A stretch of 64,000 nucleotides of DNA from assembly GCA_036852015.1 (NCBI GenBank), contig JAANDG010000136.1, positions 223,532-287,531 on the forward strand, written 5' to 3'. Shown here piece by piece: positions 1 through 13,500 of the stretch. Below the pieces are notes generated by a model that was not told the DNA's origin, ran no database searches, and saw only the letters and a list, made by a program, of their open reading frames with translations. The position numbers and the translations under genes are program-made. How positions within the stretch are numbered: the first letter of the stretch is position 1; each line of letters starts with the position of its first letter. The stretch is from Pelodera strongyloides (Eukaryota > Nematoda > Chromadorea > Rhabditida > Rhabditidae).

Positions 1-67
1 TATACGTTAGTTTGTAAGTTATATAACTTTTGTTCTCTTACCTCACTGAAATATCATTACCTTGCAG

Positions 68-3000
68 AGGTGCTGCAAAGTCCATTCATGCGTGATAGTC
101 CAATGCTTCTATCGCGGGAATGTTCGTTAGATAGGCGGATGTCTAGTATGGATAGGGAGACACGAGCCTCATCCAGGAGTAATACACATATTGATAGAGT
201 CAGGTATGTATTGTGAATACTATTGTGTCATTCATATCGTGATAAATTAAGCATGCACTAGTTTTATTGTATAACTAATCGTGTTGGGAAAATTCCGGGT
301 GTTACTGGGTCTGTTCCACGTAATTTATTTATATAAAAATACCCGTTTTTCGATTTAGCACGACTATCCAGTTGATCAAGCACGATCGCGATGCCATTGT
401 ACTTTCTCAGTGGACTTTCTGGCCTAGCTCCAACTAACACTGAACTCCTTTAGGTCACGAGAAAGACCGTCTTCGACGCGGGAACGTCTTGATAGTTTAA
501 GAATGGCTCACGGTAGCGAAGGCACGTCGCGAGAATATAATAGGCCGCGAAGAGCTGCCTCACAACCTCCCAGAGGGTCTAGTACGGATGGTTCGTATGG
601 AAATGCTCGTAATCAGGTCTGCTATGCCTTGTTCTTGTTATATCAGTTCTTTTCCGTTTTATGTCTGACCCCAGTTGGAGAACTAATCGCGGTCGGACGA
701 AGACGTGCTTTATGTTTGTCTGATTTATTTGCCTGACAGTTGCCTCAGGGTATAAATGCGTAAAACAAGCTATTTGAATAAAAATTTTGGCACCATTGAA
801 ACGTTACCTTTTAGGAATATCGTCAGCATGGCGGTTTGACAGAGCGAGGACGGGGTGGCTCACGAGAACCGGAACGCGCGAGAAATCGACAAACGAATAC
901 AAGGGAGACTGGTGGTGTACCATGGCCAATGAATTTGAAACGATTAGGCGGAAACAGATTTATGACGCAATATGCTAGGGTGAGTTTTGAAAAGATTAAT
1001 TAGTTGCACCTATTTTAGTAGCAGATCTTTGGTGGTGCAGTCTTGTCGGGGACGGGGGTTACCTCATTATTTTACTGAGTTATTGTACTGTGATATTCGC
1101 TATATATGCTTACTTATGCTAATAGGGAGCAGTTTAGCGGGTATGCTTTGGTGATGCGCGTTGAAACATATTTGTTTTGAATACGCTAATAAGAAGAATC
1201 TTTTCAGAAAATGCTTAGGTAAATGACGGGAGTGGTATAGTGTGGTATCTTACTGTCTCAGTACTTGCTCCAATTTAGTATATCTGTGTTGACGACGAAT
1301 CATTTGTCATGGAATCAGTCGGTCCGCACAACAAAATTGCTTGGATTCTGGTGGTGAATATTCGGCACGGACGACAAAAGGTTTCCACTATTTATAATTA
1401 TTTTATTTATTAGAACTAGTATCTGGGGCAAGCTGGTAGGTCTACTTTACACAGTAAAGCGCGGAGCATAGGAGGTTTCTTTACAGAGCTACCTACAAGG
1501 CTTTTATCAATTCAATATATTTATATGCTGTGCAATGTTCAGTACTATAAGCAGATCCAGATCATAACAAAGAAACAAAGCAGCTTTCTGTGACCTGTAC
1601 GTCAGTCCTTTATAGTAAATGAATGCGAGCAGGGCCTAATAAACTGCTAGCGCGTGTCGAATGTGGTTTTTACCAATACGCTGTGTAATGTTCAACTCGA
1701 GCTAGAAGATGAAAAATCAGCTCCACATTTGTATGACGTTATACAATCAACCATGACTGTCGTCATTTTTTTTCAAATATTTTGTTATAGATATCCTATA
1801 GTTGTAGGTATCGGTTTATCGACCACACTCCCCAGACCAATCACTTCCCAGGAGCATGGACGATCCTTTGTTGAGAACAGCCTCACAACCAGACGAAGAA
1901 GTAAATAGGTAAGGAGGAATTACTATAACTTTTCTTACCCTTTATGCCGATCTCTTATCTCTGAATGCTTGATTGAGTATGATATGAAACACTGACCGCT
2001 AAAGTGTTTGCTTTTTGCTCACTTTTACGGTTTGAAACTTTTCCTAGCGTTTATCTTGTATGGTAATTGGTAATTTTTTACCATCTGTTGCGGTTTTATT
2101 ATATTAGTACCTGATAGTGTATTTATCTCCAGTTTCGCAGGGCCGAAACACCTCAAAAAATCATTCAGCGCGGCTTTCACTTTCCATGTATAACAAGGGA
2201 TGGAAACTCCCTACCATAGCTTGACGATCGGAGTAATCGTGTTGGGACGCGTTACGTGTCGTTTGTAATTTAAAGGTGTTGACATAAAATAAATTTCGAC
2301 TGGCCTAAAATCCAATACACCAATACACCTTTAAATTACAAACTACACGTAACGCGTCCCAACACGATTACTCCGATCGTCAAGCTATGGTAGGGAGTTT
2401 CCATCCCTTGTTATACATGGAAAGTGAAAGCCGCGCTGAATGATTTTTGGGCCAGATTCGCCCTGTTTCGGCCCTGCGAAACTGGAGATAAATACACTAT
2501 GAATGCTTGTATCTTAATAGATTCTTATACGCGACAACCATATTGGATTAAGCGATGCGAGTAGTGCGTTTTAGTTTGTTTTATAAGTCTTCAGTTCACA
2601 TATTTATCTTCAATGATTATTAATTATTGCGATGGCATACACCTTTCCCGTATTGTTGAGCGAGTCGAGAAAGTTGGGAGTGGGAGGTCAATAACCAGGA
2701 GCCGTCCTAGGCGCGGGGCACTGCTCGCATCCTCCATCGGTTCCCGGCGTTCCCTTGTCTCCCGGTGGTCCATCTGGGCCAGGTTGGCCCTGAATGCCCT
2801 GTTTTCCTGGTTCGCCCATCGGGCCGATCATTCCATCTTGACCATCTCTACCGGAAAGACCTGGCATTCCGTCAATACCGGGTGATCCTTGTTCACCGGG
2901 TGCTCCAGGACTTCCGTTTGGTACTTCGACCTGAAGAATACTACTGTTTGGGAGGTTCTGGGTGTGTATGGCTATGGCCTAGAACTAATGTGCAAGCACC

Positions 3001-6000
3001 GTGTCATTAAACTCGTCTACTGTACACTTCACTGTGATGGGGAGACTTCAAGCTTCAAGCCACTTGTCTTTTGTTGTAATTCTATGCTTTCAAGTTCTTG
3101 GTCGCATTATAGTATAGTGGGCGTTATGTATAAAACGAATGATAGCTAAGGGTTACCTCTTCAAGGACTCCTGCTTCTCCTGGTTGTCCGGGTTCCCCTG
3201 GTGTTCCATCCTCTCCCGGTTCTCCTTCTGGTCCCGCCTCTCCATCAGCTCCCTTGTTACCGTTTGCTCCCGGTTGACCGTCATTTCCGGTAGCACCGTC
3301 TTCACCTTTAGGACCAACTGGACCTGGTGGGCCCTGATCCCCTGTTGCGCATTGGAAGCAGAAGTCCTGTTCAGTGAGCTGGGGGAGAGGAGGAGCTGCT
3401 TCACCGGGCAGCCCGTTCAATCCAGGCAAACCATCAAGGCCGTCGACACCTGAATGTGGTGGTTCTTAAGACGTTATGTCGCTTCTTAAGACGTTATGTT
3501 GTGCTATTGTGTGTCGGAAACGAACTAACGAACAGTAGGGCGCGTATGGTGCATAGGATATATGCATTTGGATGCAGTGGTGCCACGCCGTTTGATTTTT
3601 TTAGGTGGACCACTTTTAAAGAGTTATGATTTGATTCATCCTTTCCGTGACGTACCGTCGGCTCCTGGCGATCCAGCTGGTCCGGGGAGTCCTGTAGCAC
3701 AGGAGCAGCATGTTCCGTGTTCTCTTCCGACAATGTGATTGTGACCATGGTGTACGTCATCGGTTCTTGCATATCCTAGAATAATATGACGATTATTGAA
3801 GTTGGATGCCGATGCCGTTAATATGCCAAGACTTATTTTTCATTCTAGTGCGATTTTAGGAGAATCTTTCACGCTCATCACTCATGTTTTAGTCTGAAGG
3901 TCAATTTTGCATACATACACTTTATTACCTCTATTCACATCACTGTAATCCGGATTGATGCTTGGTCTCTGAGATGATCTTTCTGGTTCTTGTGGCTTCC
4001 TGTCGTTGTTGTGCTCTCGGTTTTCGTCGTCTAAAAGTCAAGGGTTGGATGAAATAGTTCGATAAATTAGCATACGCTAAGTGACTTTACCGCTGCATGG
4101 GATGAATCCAAATCGGGTAGTCCTTTGCTAACGGTATTCAAGTAGCAAATATTAATGATCTCTTCCTACCTCGGTTCGCTTGCATTCCATAATTGTCAAC
4201 CATATCGGCGGATAGAGAAGGGTCTTCCTCTTCATTTCTATTCGTGTCGGAATTGTAGTTATTTTGACGGGGTACTGTTCCATAAAGTGGTTTTGTTCCG
4301 TATTGGTCCATCAGAGCCAAACCGTAATCATAGCCGGATTGTCTGCGCGCTCTTCTCTCCACAATGGATTTGTTGGGTCTCTCTCCTTTTCTGGATGTCA
4401 TCCACTGGTATTCATTGACAAGGGAACGTGTACGATGTTTGCAGAAGTCAATCTGAAGGAGGAGAGGTCGAAATAGGATACATAGAAACAATGTTGAGAC
4501 CCTGTTTCGACCCCGGTCGTAGGTTAGGTAGGTAGGTGAGGATTTTGTCAACATGTGAATAGTTAATTGGCATATGTTGTATTTGATTGTTTTGTAAGTG
4601 ATTGTGAGCGTGGGAACCTGGGAACGATGGACTTTGAGTATTTATCAGTCTTATATGTGAGCGACTTTTTAAGCTTGAGTTTTTTGAAGACTTTAGACTT
4701 TGGACTCACCTCAGTTTCCATATTTGACTGAATGAATTGCATATAGCTGTACACGACTGGAACACCGATTATGGCCACCAAAAGTGTGATCATACTGAAA
4801 ATGCTTGGTATAATATCGTGGGAGATATCCTGTATCCTCTTTAAGAGTATTCTGTTTGTTTGGGTATCTGTTTGGTTCTATTGACAATTGACCAGTTGTG
4901 AGTGAACATACCTTAGAGAAACGCCTATAAATGCGACTGTCCGTAGTACTAGTGCTTCCTTTAGGAGTTGTTGCCCATCTTGGTGTTCTTGCAAGGCGTA
5001 GTCTTTTTTCATCTAAAATTTATTACGGAGATAAATATATATATGTATTTCCTGACGGGTCTTAATGATCTACGAAGTTAGTGAAGTAATGGTCGTTAGT
5101 AAGTATTTTGACCGATAATTTTGAAATTCAATGGGAAATGAGAAGAGGTGATCAAATGACCATTATTATGCAATCTGCGTCTTTTATAGCCACTTGAGCC
5201 TTATATAGCTTTGATAACGACTGGATCCAAATTGTGTACGCGCGGCAAACTTTCTTCGAGAATTGCGAGGTTGTTCTTGCACTCTTTTTCTTAACCTGCG
5301 AATTTTTGAAAAAGAAAGCCGGACCGATCTGTTCCATATGGAATTTCCGCGATTCCTCGACTGATATTATTTGTGTGTATTTGATAGCTTCGTAATCGCC
5401 CATAATTTAGTCGACAAAGGTGAAAGAAATAAACTCTGTAATTGTTACACTTTCTTCTTTAATGCTTGAAACATTTTGCTTGTTTTTATAAAGAACTGTG
5501 CTATTCTGCTCGAGGTTCGCGCTTTTTTTTTCGAGTTTTTGGGTGCGTTTATTATCGGCGCTTTCTTGTCTCATATAAGTCTCATTTCCCGAATCTCGTA
5601 AAACCACTTTTTCAATGTTTACTTCATCGATGTTTCAATTAACACTCCCGTGGTGATGTGCCGTTAATGGGTTGAACCAGAGGCAATGATTATTGTGTTG
5701 ATATAATAATTATAGGTAATGAGTGTGATAAATTGATATGGTACGTGAGAGGTTATGTGTTACACTTGTTCAATATTTACGTATGGAGTATGTTTGGAAT
5801 ATTGAATCATGCTACACTGTGTAGCATGGTTCAATATTCCAAACGTACGGAATTTGAATGGCTTGCATTGGACATCTCGAATTCAAATATGAATTGGTGC
5901 CGGGACCTAAATGCCTTTAGTATGCTGAAAAACGTTATGTATCGGTGTATCCCTTTAATTGGGTTGAGGCACCAGGGAATGGTTCTGGAGACATGCTTTA

Positions 6001-8403
6001 TGTTAAACTCTGCTTGTACTGCTTTGTATGAATCTACCTATGTAAGTTGGGGCACTGTTTAGCTACTGGTACCTGCTGCCCATGTAATTTGGGGCATTTT
6101 GTTATGTTCAGAAAATTGGACTGGAGTTTTATAAGCCAACCAGACGTCAGCTAAGCTAGGTGACTATGGAAGAGTGCTTGGTACTGCTTCCGCCGATTTT
6201 TACAGGCAATCACCCTATTTGTTTTCAGTTTCGAGCGATTACAACCTCGACATCGAGACATGTACATGAAGGCTTGTGAGGGAGTGGAACGCATTAAAAC
6301 GAGCGTTGCAAAGGTAGTTGTTTGTTTGAAGATTTTCAGATTTTCTTCCTGTTTCTGAAGGCAGTTGTATGTATAAACATAACTACAACATTATATTCAA
6401 ACGGAACTACATTATATTGTCTAGGAAATGGTATACAAACGTAAAACAACCATCGGTTCTTGTATTCCTTGATGTACCTGTGCACTCGCTTAACCTAATA
6501 AATTGCGATTTCATGTGACATACAATAAACCACCGGAATTTCCACAAGGTACCGCCCGTTTGATGGAAAGTGGGGACTGTCGACTGTCACTTCCTGGTAA
6601 GCTTGGTATACATTTGTGTATTACTGCCACATAGGGGTTGTCACTTTTTTATGACAGTACTGCACTCCTTACCCTTATGTGGTTCTCTTGAATGTGTAAT
6701 GATTGATTGACACTCTTCCTGCTATTTTTGATAAATTATATTTCTCATGACGGTTATTATACTATTAATATGTGTATTTTATACTATCACTCTGTATTTA
6801 GGTAGAAAGTTATTCTATCGTTTCATTACAGTTGATGATATAGTACTGCTAATTCTTTATATGTGATTATATGTGTTGTAGGCCGCACGTTAAATCGAAG
6901 AAACCTTGACGGACCAATTTTTGTTGTGAGGAGAGGCGGAGGTCCCAAGCAAGTTCTGCAGGATGGTCAGATTTAATTTTGGAATTGCTTATTTCTGGAT
7001 TCTGATTTTTACATCAATGTGTAACTTTTGTGTGTCGAGATAAAGTGTTCTTCGTGGAAAAGGTCAACGAGAGATATGTAGGCGAATGTGCTTTTCTGTG
7101 CTATATCTTTTCTTACTTTTATTCATATACAACCCATTTCAGAAAACGAGGCTCGCTTGTTCGATACCGTGTTCAGTTTTGTTTTCGATGTAGAAAGAAC
7201 ATGCGCCAAGAATGATCGCCTTCCCATGTCTTTTTCCTCGTCTTTAAACTCTATGTGAGTTTCTTTGTTCGTTTGTAAACATTTGTTTCAGTTAACACGG
7301 TTATTTTTCAGCGTTACTGTTTAACGGTTGTGCCTTATTCCACTTGTAATGTGTGTGCAGTGTGCTGCAACTAATGATTGTTAAATTATCATGTTTTGAG
7401 TGTACGGTGTATTTTAGAGGAAGCCAGCAGGGAAATGCGTTCAGCAACGATGCTGTCAGTAGGAGGACAGGAGTAAGTCGGCATAGTCAGGTGAGCTAGT
7501 CTTTCAGATTTAGAAGAACGCGTGAAGAGAGAAATACAAATAGTGCAGGTTTTCCGCCTGTTTCAGAAGAGATATGTGCACATACTTCAGAAGTGTGTGG
7601 ATTATTGATCCATACAGTAGTACACGCATAGTACCGTATATGCAGGAACAGGCTCAATTAGAATATTTCAGAGATCTGCCCCAGCAACGCTTGGTGGCAT
7701 TCGAGATGTGTCGGTGTCTAGTAAGCGTGTCCTGTCTGACTTTTCGAACAAGGAAAATGTTATGACAGGAACTACGGGATCCCCAACATTTACACTAAAA
7801 AAGGTATGTTTCTGGACAATAGGGAGGTATCTTAAGTTTGTTACAACCAGAACACCATTATTTGCTAAATTAAAACCAGCGTCACTTTGAAAGATTACAT
7901 ATTACAGCACTGTTGAGCCTCCAGTTGAATAGTTTGCCTTACCCGTGATAACAGATAATTAATTATTCTCCATTGTATTGCCTTCTATGGAATCACTGTT
8001 ATCGTGTTAGCAGTACTATTTTCATCGTATATTATTTACAGCATCCCGATGGCCGTGTATTCATCGTTGAGAACAGTGATGGACGTCGTCTGAGATCTTC
8101 AACAAGCACCGTCCCAAATGTGTATGTATTCTCAAATCCGGGAGAAAAGGATCAAAGGTACTTTTACATTCATGAGTAAACTAATGTCATTCATCCACTT
8201 ATCCGATTCGAAAAAGAGGCAAGGTTTAGATTCTATCTATATCTCAAACCATTATGTTAACTATATTAATTAACCACTCTTCGCCACTTAGTTTCAATTA
8301 TAACATAACCAATTTCAGGTTCCAGTACAATGGAGACATGTCAAGCGTGCCGACCGCAGCTCGGCCTTTGCTACGAAATCTATTGGCAGCACAAACCAGT
8401 TGA
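68..8403 (+). CDS. Ser/Arg-rich multi-exon protein, unidentified (5' end outside window)
   Basis: I do not recognise this protein. Exons that chain by GT/AG and phase are 68-203, 454-616, 827-979, then 6229-6313, and 6549-6596, 6882-6965, 7143-7254, 7418-7490, 7621-7803, 8042-8157 and 8319-8403 (TGA). A further exon ending at 1909 (start 1836 or 1852) encodes SMDDPLLRTASQ. The joins 979 to 1836 and 6313 to 6549 do not fit in phase, so at least one small exon is missing at each. The N-terminal part is low-complexity and basic, rich in S, R, E and G (for example SRERPSSTRERLDS). The C-terminal part is less biased, with GRTLNRRNLDGPIFVV and KRVLSDFSNKENV. No membrane segment or catalytic motif is visible. 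The interval 1910-6228 acts as one large intron that hosts an antisense collagen gene. The alternative is two separate genes, but the 1909 to 6229 join is phase-compatible (AG|T). Confidence 0.55.
2114..2500. repeat. Foldback element (long inverted repeat)
   Basis: About 165 bp at 2114-2278 recurs as its reverse complement at about 2316-2500, with a short unpaired centre. The match includes the segment around GTAATCGTGTTGGGACGCG and its complement. It sits in the large intron of the + gene, just past the 3' end of the collagen. It is most likely a MITE or foldback transposon. No coding capacity is seen. Confidence 0.8.
2688..5012 (-). CDS. Nematode cuticle collagen, 408 aa
   Basis: Secreted structural collagen of the extracellular cuticle. 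Exons in order of translation are 5012-4912, 4794-4710, 4452-4170, 4030-3929, 3775-3656, 3449-3157 and 2930-2688 (TGA); they total 1,227 nt with every phase matching. Residues about 20-60 form the nematode cuticle collagen N-terminal domain: a hydrophobic segment (MITLLVAIIGVPVVYSYMQ) then a Cys-containing stretch (IDFCKHRTRS). An ERRARRQ sequence at about residue 85 looks like the subtilisin-like RxxR processing site of this family. A Cys cluster (CCSCATG) precedes the first Gly-X-Y block. A second pair (CFQCATG) interrupts the repeats. The last Gly-X-Y tract ends in CEQCPAPRTAPGY, the usual cuticle collagen tail. The ATG directly follows TTTTAG, which suggests a spliced-leader acceptor. The whole gene is nested antisense in an intron of the flanking + gene. 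The exact member (dpy, sqt, rol, bli or col) cannot be assigned. Confidence 0.93.
5152..5607 (-). other. Two small in-frame ORFs separated by one stop; unassigned
   Basis: A 66-codon open stretch (5607-5407, beginning at a GTG, not an ATG) and an 83-codon stretch (5403-5152, ATG) lie in the same frame, separated by a TAA and one Ile codon. Both are rich in K, E, S and Q. Neither resembles a family I know. They lie upstream of the collagen start within the same host intron. They could be chance ORFs, a relic, or exons joined in a way I cannot see. Confidence 0.15.
5790..5846. repeat. Near-perfect hairpin palindrome
   Basis: The segment beginning GTTTGGAATATTGAA is followed, after a centre at CTACAC/GTGTAG, by its reverse complement with one mismatch (about 26-bp arms). 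It lies in the large intron of the + gene. It may be a miRNA-like hairpin or a short foldback; nothing in the sequence decides between them. Confidence 0.6.
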
Positions 8404-8692
8404 CAATAGTAAAAAAGCAATTTTATGTAAAATACTACTAATAAATAGTAATTATATGAAAGCGACTGTAAGGCATACAAACACTACTAAAGCACGGTTA
8501 GTAATACAAAGATGAGATCGCAGACAACACGTAAGCAGAGCAATACAACAAGATAAATAACAAAAGCAAAACATAAGTAGATAAACTCGAACGGAATGCG
8601 GTTAGAGTCATAAAACAAAGATGAAGAAAAAGAATGGTAATTAAAATGAGACCAGACTGTAATAATCATAAAGACAAATAAAGATCACTAGA

Positions 8693-10520
8693 TCACTTTC
8701 GTCGCCTATTATTCTTCTTATTATTATTTGCATTAGCTGTCGTTGCCATTCCAACACGAGCATTTTGCTTTGGTACACCTGTAAACACAAGTTTTAGTGT
8801 CAGTGCCTGTTTTGCTATACTGCAAACCGTTGAACACATTTCACCTACAACTTTCATTCAAAAAAGTAGGTCGAAAGTATTTTCTTGTCAATTTATCACC
8901 TTGTTTTGGTGGTTCCAATTTCATATCCACCATACGCCTGGTAGAATCGTCCGAGATTTGAGATGCTGCTGCCGAGAGACTATTCACTGAAAACGATTTA
9001 TATATAAGGTATAGGGTCTTCGTTGATATTTGAAGTACTCAAAACAACTCCGTTTTGCAAAACAACGAAAGGTTACGCTACGTGAGAACATCGAACATGA
9101 GATAGCTACTTACGTGGCTCATTTTCATTAACGGGATAAAAATACGTTTAGTGGAGTAATGAAAATGAGTATTATTGTATTACAAACAAAGCGTACCGCA
9201 TCCGTTCTCTGAAAACAGAGGGTTCTCCGCCGAAAATTCGTTCACTGGTGTCTTGTCCGTTGGATTCGATGCCACCGATTCATTCAAGTAGACGTAGACA
9301 TTGGTATCCTAAATGAAATTCGTTATACATTGAACCTTCCCCTTTGATGGCGGGCGTTTGTGCGCAAATAAGGTAAACCAGCACCCCGAGAGGTACATAT
9401 AGAATAAAACGCTCGGTCCGGGACATAAAAGCTAAAAGGCACGCACCAGTATCGGTGCCGTATTGGTGGTGTCCAAGATAGGGGCCGCTCGAGATTTCTG
9501 AAGGAGCAACAGAGAGTCCACAAGTTGCGAGATCAGCACCTGAATAAAGAATGTATGCACATGAAAATACACGCCAGTGTGTCTTTAAAGCGAAATACCG
9601 GCCGGTCTTTGAAACGCATAGCGTACCCCTTATGCATCATATGCAAATGAGCATAAATTAGAATGAAAAATAGACCCCACCCAATTCGACCCCACTTACA
9701 ATTAGCATAACTGCATAAGAATGCATATATTTGAGATGCGTTTCAAAAACCGGCTGGCTGGTACTTCGCTTCAATCTTTACAATATAATACTTGGAAGTC
9801 GGAATGCAATTCTAGCATGACTACATATCCTTCGACTTATCCTTCGTGATACCTTTAGTTGGGCTGGAACTTGGTCTTTCAGCAGTGTTGCCATCTCGCA
9901 AGCTCCATTGAATAAGACTACCAGTTGAGTGTTTGCTGCCTCCAGTTCTCTCGTCTCACACCTAAAGAAAATGATTCTAAAAAGGACTGGCGCAGAACCA
10001 CCGCTGTTTGAAGCTTCAAGCCTTGAATGCCGCTTCTTGAGCATTTCCTCAGACATACAGCGTACCGTGGCATTAATGAAAATAAATAAAGGAAAACGCA
10101 ATTCGTACCTATTCTGCTGAATGTTCGCCATATTCACCATAGCGTTGTCGTACAATTTCTTTGCTGTTTGGCAGTAGACCTAAAAATGAACGAACTACTG
10201 AAAAGGTTTTTCCATTCTTTTGTTTTCAATATATGGTACTACTAGTACCTCGGTAATCATATTGATAGATGATGAACATAAGCTAAACATGAAAAAATCC
10301 CAACCTGCACCAAATTTCGTGATACCACCTTTTCGTCAAAGTACGCCAAGGACTCGGACGGTAGTGAACACTGAAATGTGAAAGAAACGTATTGACAAAA
10401 CTCTTTCTGTCAACATTACAAAAGAGACGCATTGGAATATCTCAAATGCTCACATGAAAACAGTTTTCACTATCATCACTCGCACTAATTCGCTCTCGCA
10501 GGAATAGAAAGGGCTACCAG
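8693..10520 (-). CDS. Short coiled-coil-like protein, unidentified
   Basis: Not recognised. Chained exons in order of translation are (about 10.5 kb)-10454, 10370-10305, 10179-10109, 9961-9853, 9539-9447, 9308-9197, 8986-8900 and 8778-8693 (TGA). All internal joins are phase-consistent, giving 624 nt plus the first exon. The first exon reads ...RISASDDSENCFH, but I see no in-frame ATG before an upstream stop, so the true start is unresolved. The middle is helical and hydrophobic with leucine-rich runs (ETRELEAANTQLVVLFNGAC; LISQLVDSLLLLQKS), suggesting a coiled coil. The C-terminus is an Asn-rich basic tail (NANNNKKNNRRRK). A TTAA-MITE sits in the intron at 9584-9773. The gene is divergent from the phosphatase gene, whose ATG is at 10532, so the two may share a promoter. 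It converges on the + gene that ends at 8403. Confidence 0.55.
9584..9773. mobile_element. TTAA-MITE copy 1
   Basis: Begins TTAAAGCGAAATACCGGCCGG and ends in the imperfect complement of that sequence, with an AT-rich centre. It is non-coding and lies in an intron of the coiled-coil-like gene. The right TTAA has decayed to TTCAA. Confidence 0.8.
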
Positions 10521-10531
10521 GCCAAGAAGTC

Positions 10532-13500
10532 ATGGCGGATAAAAGTGTGAGTTATTACCTACTTTTCAGTCAAAACTTTTCAGTTTTCCTTCATCACTTC
10601 CACAATATATTCCTACTGTTGGCCCCATAACATATTATCCCGTCTCTAAGTCACTAGTTCTGCTACGGTACGCCGCACCGTACATTCATCTTTAGGCATC
10701 AGAAAAGTTACGCATCTTTAGGTACTTAAAAAATGTAAGTCCAAGGAAGCGATAGGAAAGGACAAGTCAAATGAGAGGAAGAACAAAAACGTGGACAAAT
10801 CATGCGAGAGTAAGGAGCATGTCAATTTACATGAATCAATGAAATGAAATGTTTTACAAAACCCTGACTTTAACACTACTATAGTTCACGCAGGGCATAA
10901 ATTCCGTGAGTAAATGGAGGTGGTTTCTTTAGCTCAGTGATAGATAGTTTTAATAAAACACCATGTGTCGATCAAATATCTTAATTTGGAATTGCTTCCG
11001 GAGGTGGCCAAAACCAAACCGGAGGTGGTTCGTGCGTGTTTTCACGCACCAACCTGTACCGATGCTATAGTATACAGTATATATAATATATACTTTAGGA
11101 AAAGGAAAGGACAAAAAGGGAGGAGGCACCACCAAACGATTGGCCGTACGAACGAAAGGATCTGAGCTGACTCTAACTAACAAGGTGGTACGTATTACGG
11201 GGGCGTACCAATTTCTTGAAAGTTTGCAAAGAGTCATGAAAAGATAATCTTCCATCACATAAAACATATTTCAAGGAAGAATTAACTGTTCGGGGAAAAG
11301 AGCTGACTGATTTCAAAAAGAAACGCGTTGCTGAGACAGATAAGCCGACCAGCGACCAGAAGGCAAAGCTAAACGATTTCGTCGAAGTAAGTGACATTAT
11401 TTAGTGGATACCTTTATTCAGAAAGAACAAAAGCGGAAATACAGGAGGGAGCAGATATATGTGACAGTTGACTATGAGATACCCTGCTACACTGTGGTTA
11501 CAAAATGTTCAACCATGAAACTTTGGCGTACAAGCGACAACGTTCCGGCGTGCATGCTGCGTGGAAAAAAGTGACACGCCGTTGGGCTCTGGTGTGCAAG
11601 TTGCTCGCCGTAACGTTGCCGCTTGCACGGGAAATATTTCGGTTTTTACTTGTCAGGTTGATTTTCGATTCAAAGGCATCATTCGAATTAGAATCCCACG
11701 CTGCTTCGAGTTATAACGAAATAAAATGTCGGAAACAGACAAACAGATAGAAAAAAAGTTAGATGGATTTGAGGATTGCATTTTTTCTAGGTTTACCAGA
11801 AAATATGAGCCGAATTAGAGTCAAATTCAAGTTAGCAGAAGGTCGTAGGAGCAAAAATTCGTGCGACAAGTAAAAACCGAAGTTTACCCCAAATGCACTT
11901 TGCACGCCGTAAGGTTGCCGCTTGCACGCCAACTTTCGTCAGTGTATCTATGAAGTATGTATGAAACCTTCAAATTAACTAATCTCTTCATTTAATCAGA
12001 AATACATCGCAATCGGAGTGACATCCCTGGTTGCCAGCTACGAAAAGGAAATTAAACCTATTTTACCGAGAACTCTCAACCCAAAGGCTCGCGTCGCCTT
12101 CGACGCCAACATGGACAAGAACCGCTATGCGGGTAAGGATCTGCTACTTGTTACAGTAACTGTAACTTCTTGGTAGTCTATAGTGTCTTCCGACACACAA
12201 TACGGATACACTTGGCTTAGTTGACAGTCACATTGTACATATTACTGAATTCACGGTATTAGTTATTCACCATTTAAGAACAATGTGGTCTTCCGCTGAA
12301 ATAAGCTTCTTTATCAACCTCAATTAACAATATTATAGATGTTGTTTGCTTGGAACACACAAGGGTAGTTCTCAAGGATGGCAAAGGCTCCGAGTACATT
12401 CACGCGAATTATATACGCGGCGAACCACTGGTCAATACATTTATCGCCACACAGGGGCCAATCAATAAAACTAGTAATGTAAGTGTCGCCCCAACCACAT
12501 CACTTTTACAAATTACTGTGTGTGTTTCGGTAATACAAACAACCAGCACGGGTAGGGTAGCCGCATACTTACATCGGGCAAATGGATTAGTAAGTCATAT
12601 AAATTCGAAAGCCCTAGCCAATGGAGGCAATCAGCATATTATGGTATCAGTCACGTTATCTAAACCACAGGAGTTCATGAAATGATTTAGGATTTTTGGC
12701 GACTGGTTGTCCAAGAAAAATGCCGGCATATTTTTATGCTATGCCAACTGGAAGAAAACGGTCGAATGAAGTGCGAGCGATACTGGCCACAAAATCCCAC
12801 AGAGAAAATGACCATCGGAGGTCTGATATTTACTATCATGCGTGACATAAGCACCCCAACCCGATACTTCCAAAATTGACGACATCGACATTTTAGATTT
12901 TACGATTACCAATATCGAAGTATCCAAGCCGGACGCTCACGTCGTGCTCAGTCGACTGCAGGTTGAGGATCCAACGGGCAACAAATGGCTGGTAGACCAC
13001 CACAATTGGATAACTTGGTATGCATAAAAAACGTTAACCCCAGACATTCCTAAACATATATAATTTGCTAGAATTCATGCAAGGCCCATCGAGAAGGAAT
13101 GGTAATAAACAGCTAACAATGTCAAAAATTCAGGCCGGACAAATCGACACCAAAATCACTGCTAGCAGTGTTTCGACTTCTCAAATATGCCCGTAGCAGT
13201 CGCTACGACTGTTCGGTGGTCCACTGTTCCGCGGGTATTGGACGCACGGGAACTTTCGTGGCCATCGAGTACATTCTACAGAAGATACTCTCACTGAAGA
13301 ACAACACCGATTTAATACAAAGCGTTCTCGAGATCAGAGGTGTGTATCCGACTCGACTCTCGACTGTACTTGAACACTATGATTTATAATAAAGAGCCAA
13401 ACAGCCTTTATTGGCTCAACCAGCAAAGTAGATACTGTTTATTTGTGTTGTTTAACGAACATAGAATATTCAATTGTTCGAGCATTCATGATTTGAGAAG

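Noticed and set aside
2613..3453. Several overlapping + ORFs
   Set aside because: Antisense shadows of the Gly-X-Y exons of the collagen.
11505..11750. 81-codon ORF on + inside the phosphatase gene
   Set aside because: It lies wholly in the intron 11387-11999 and has no homology that I can see; skipping it keeps the phosphatase frame intact.
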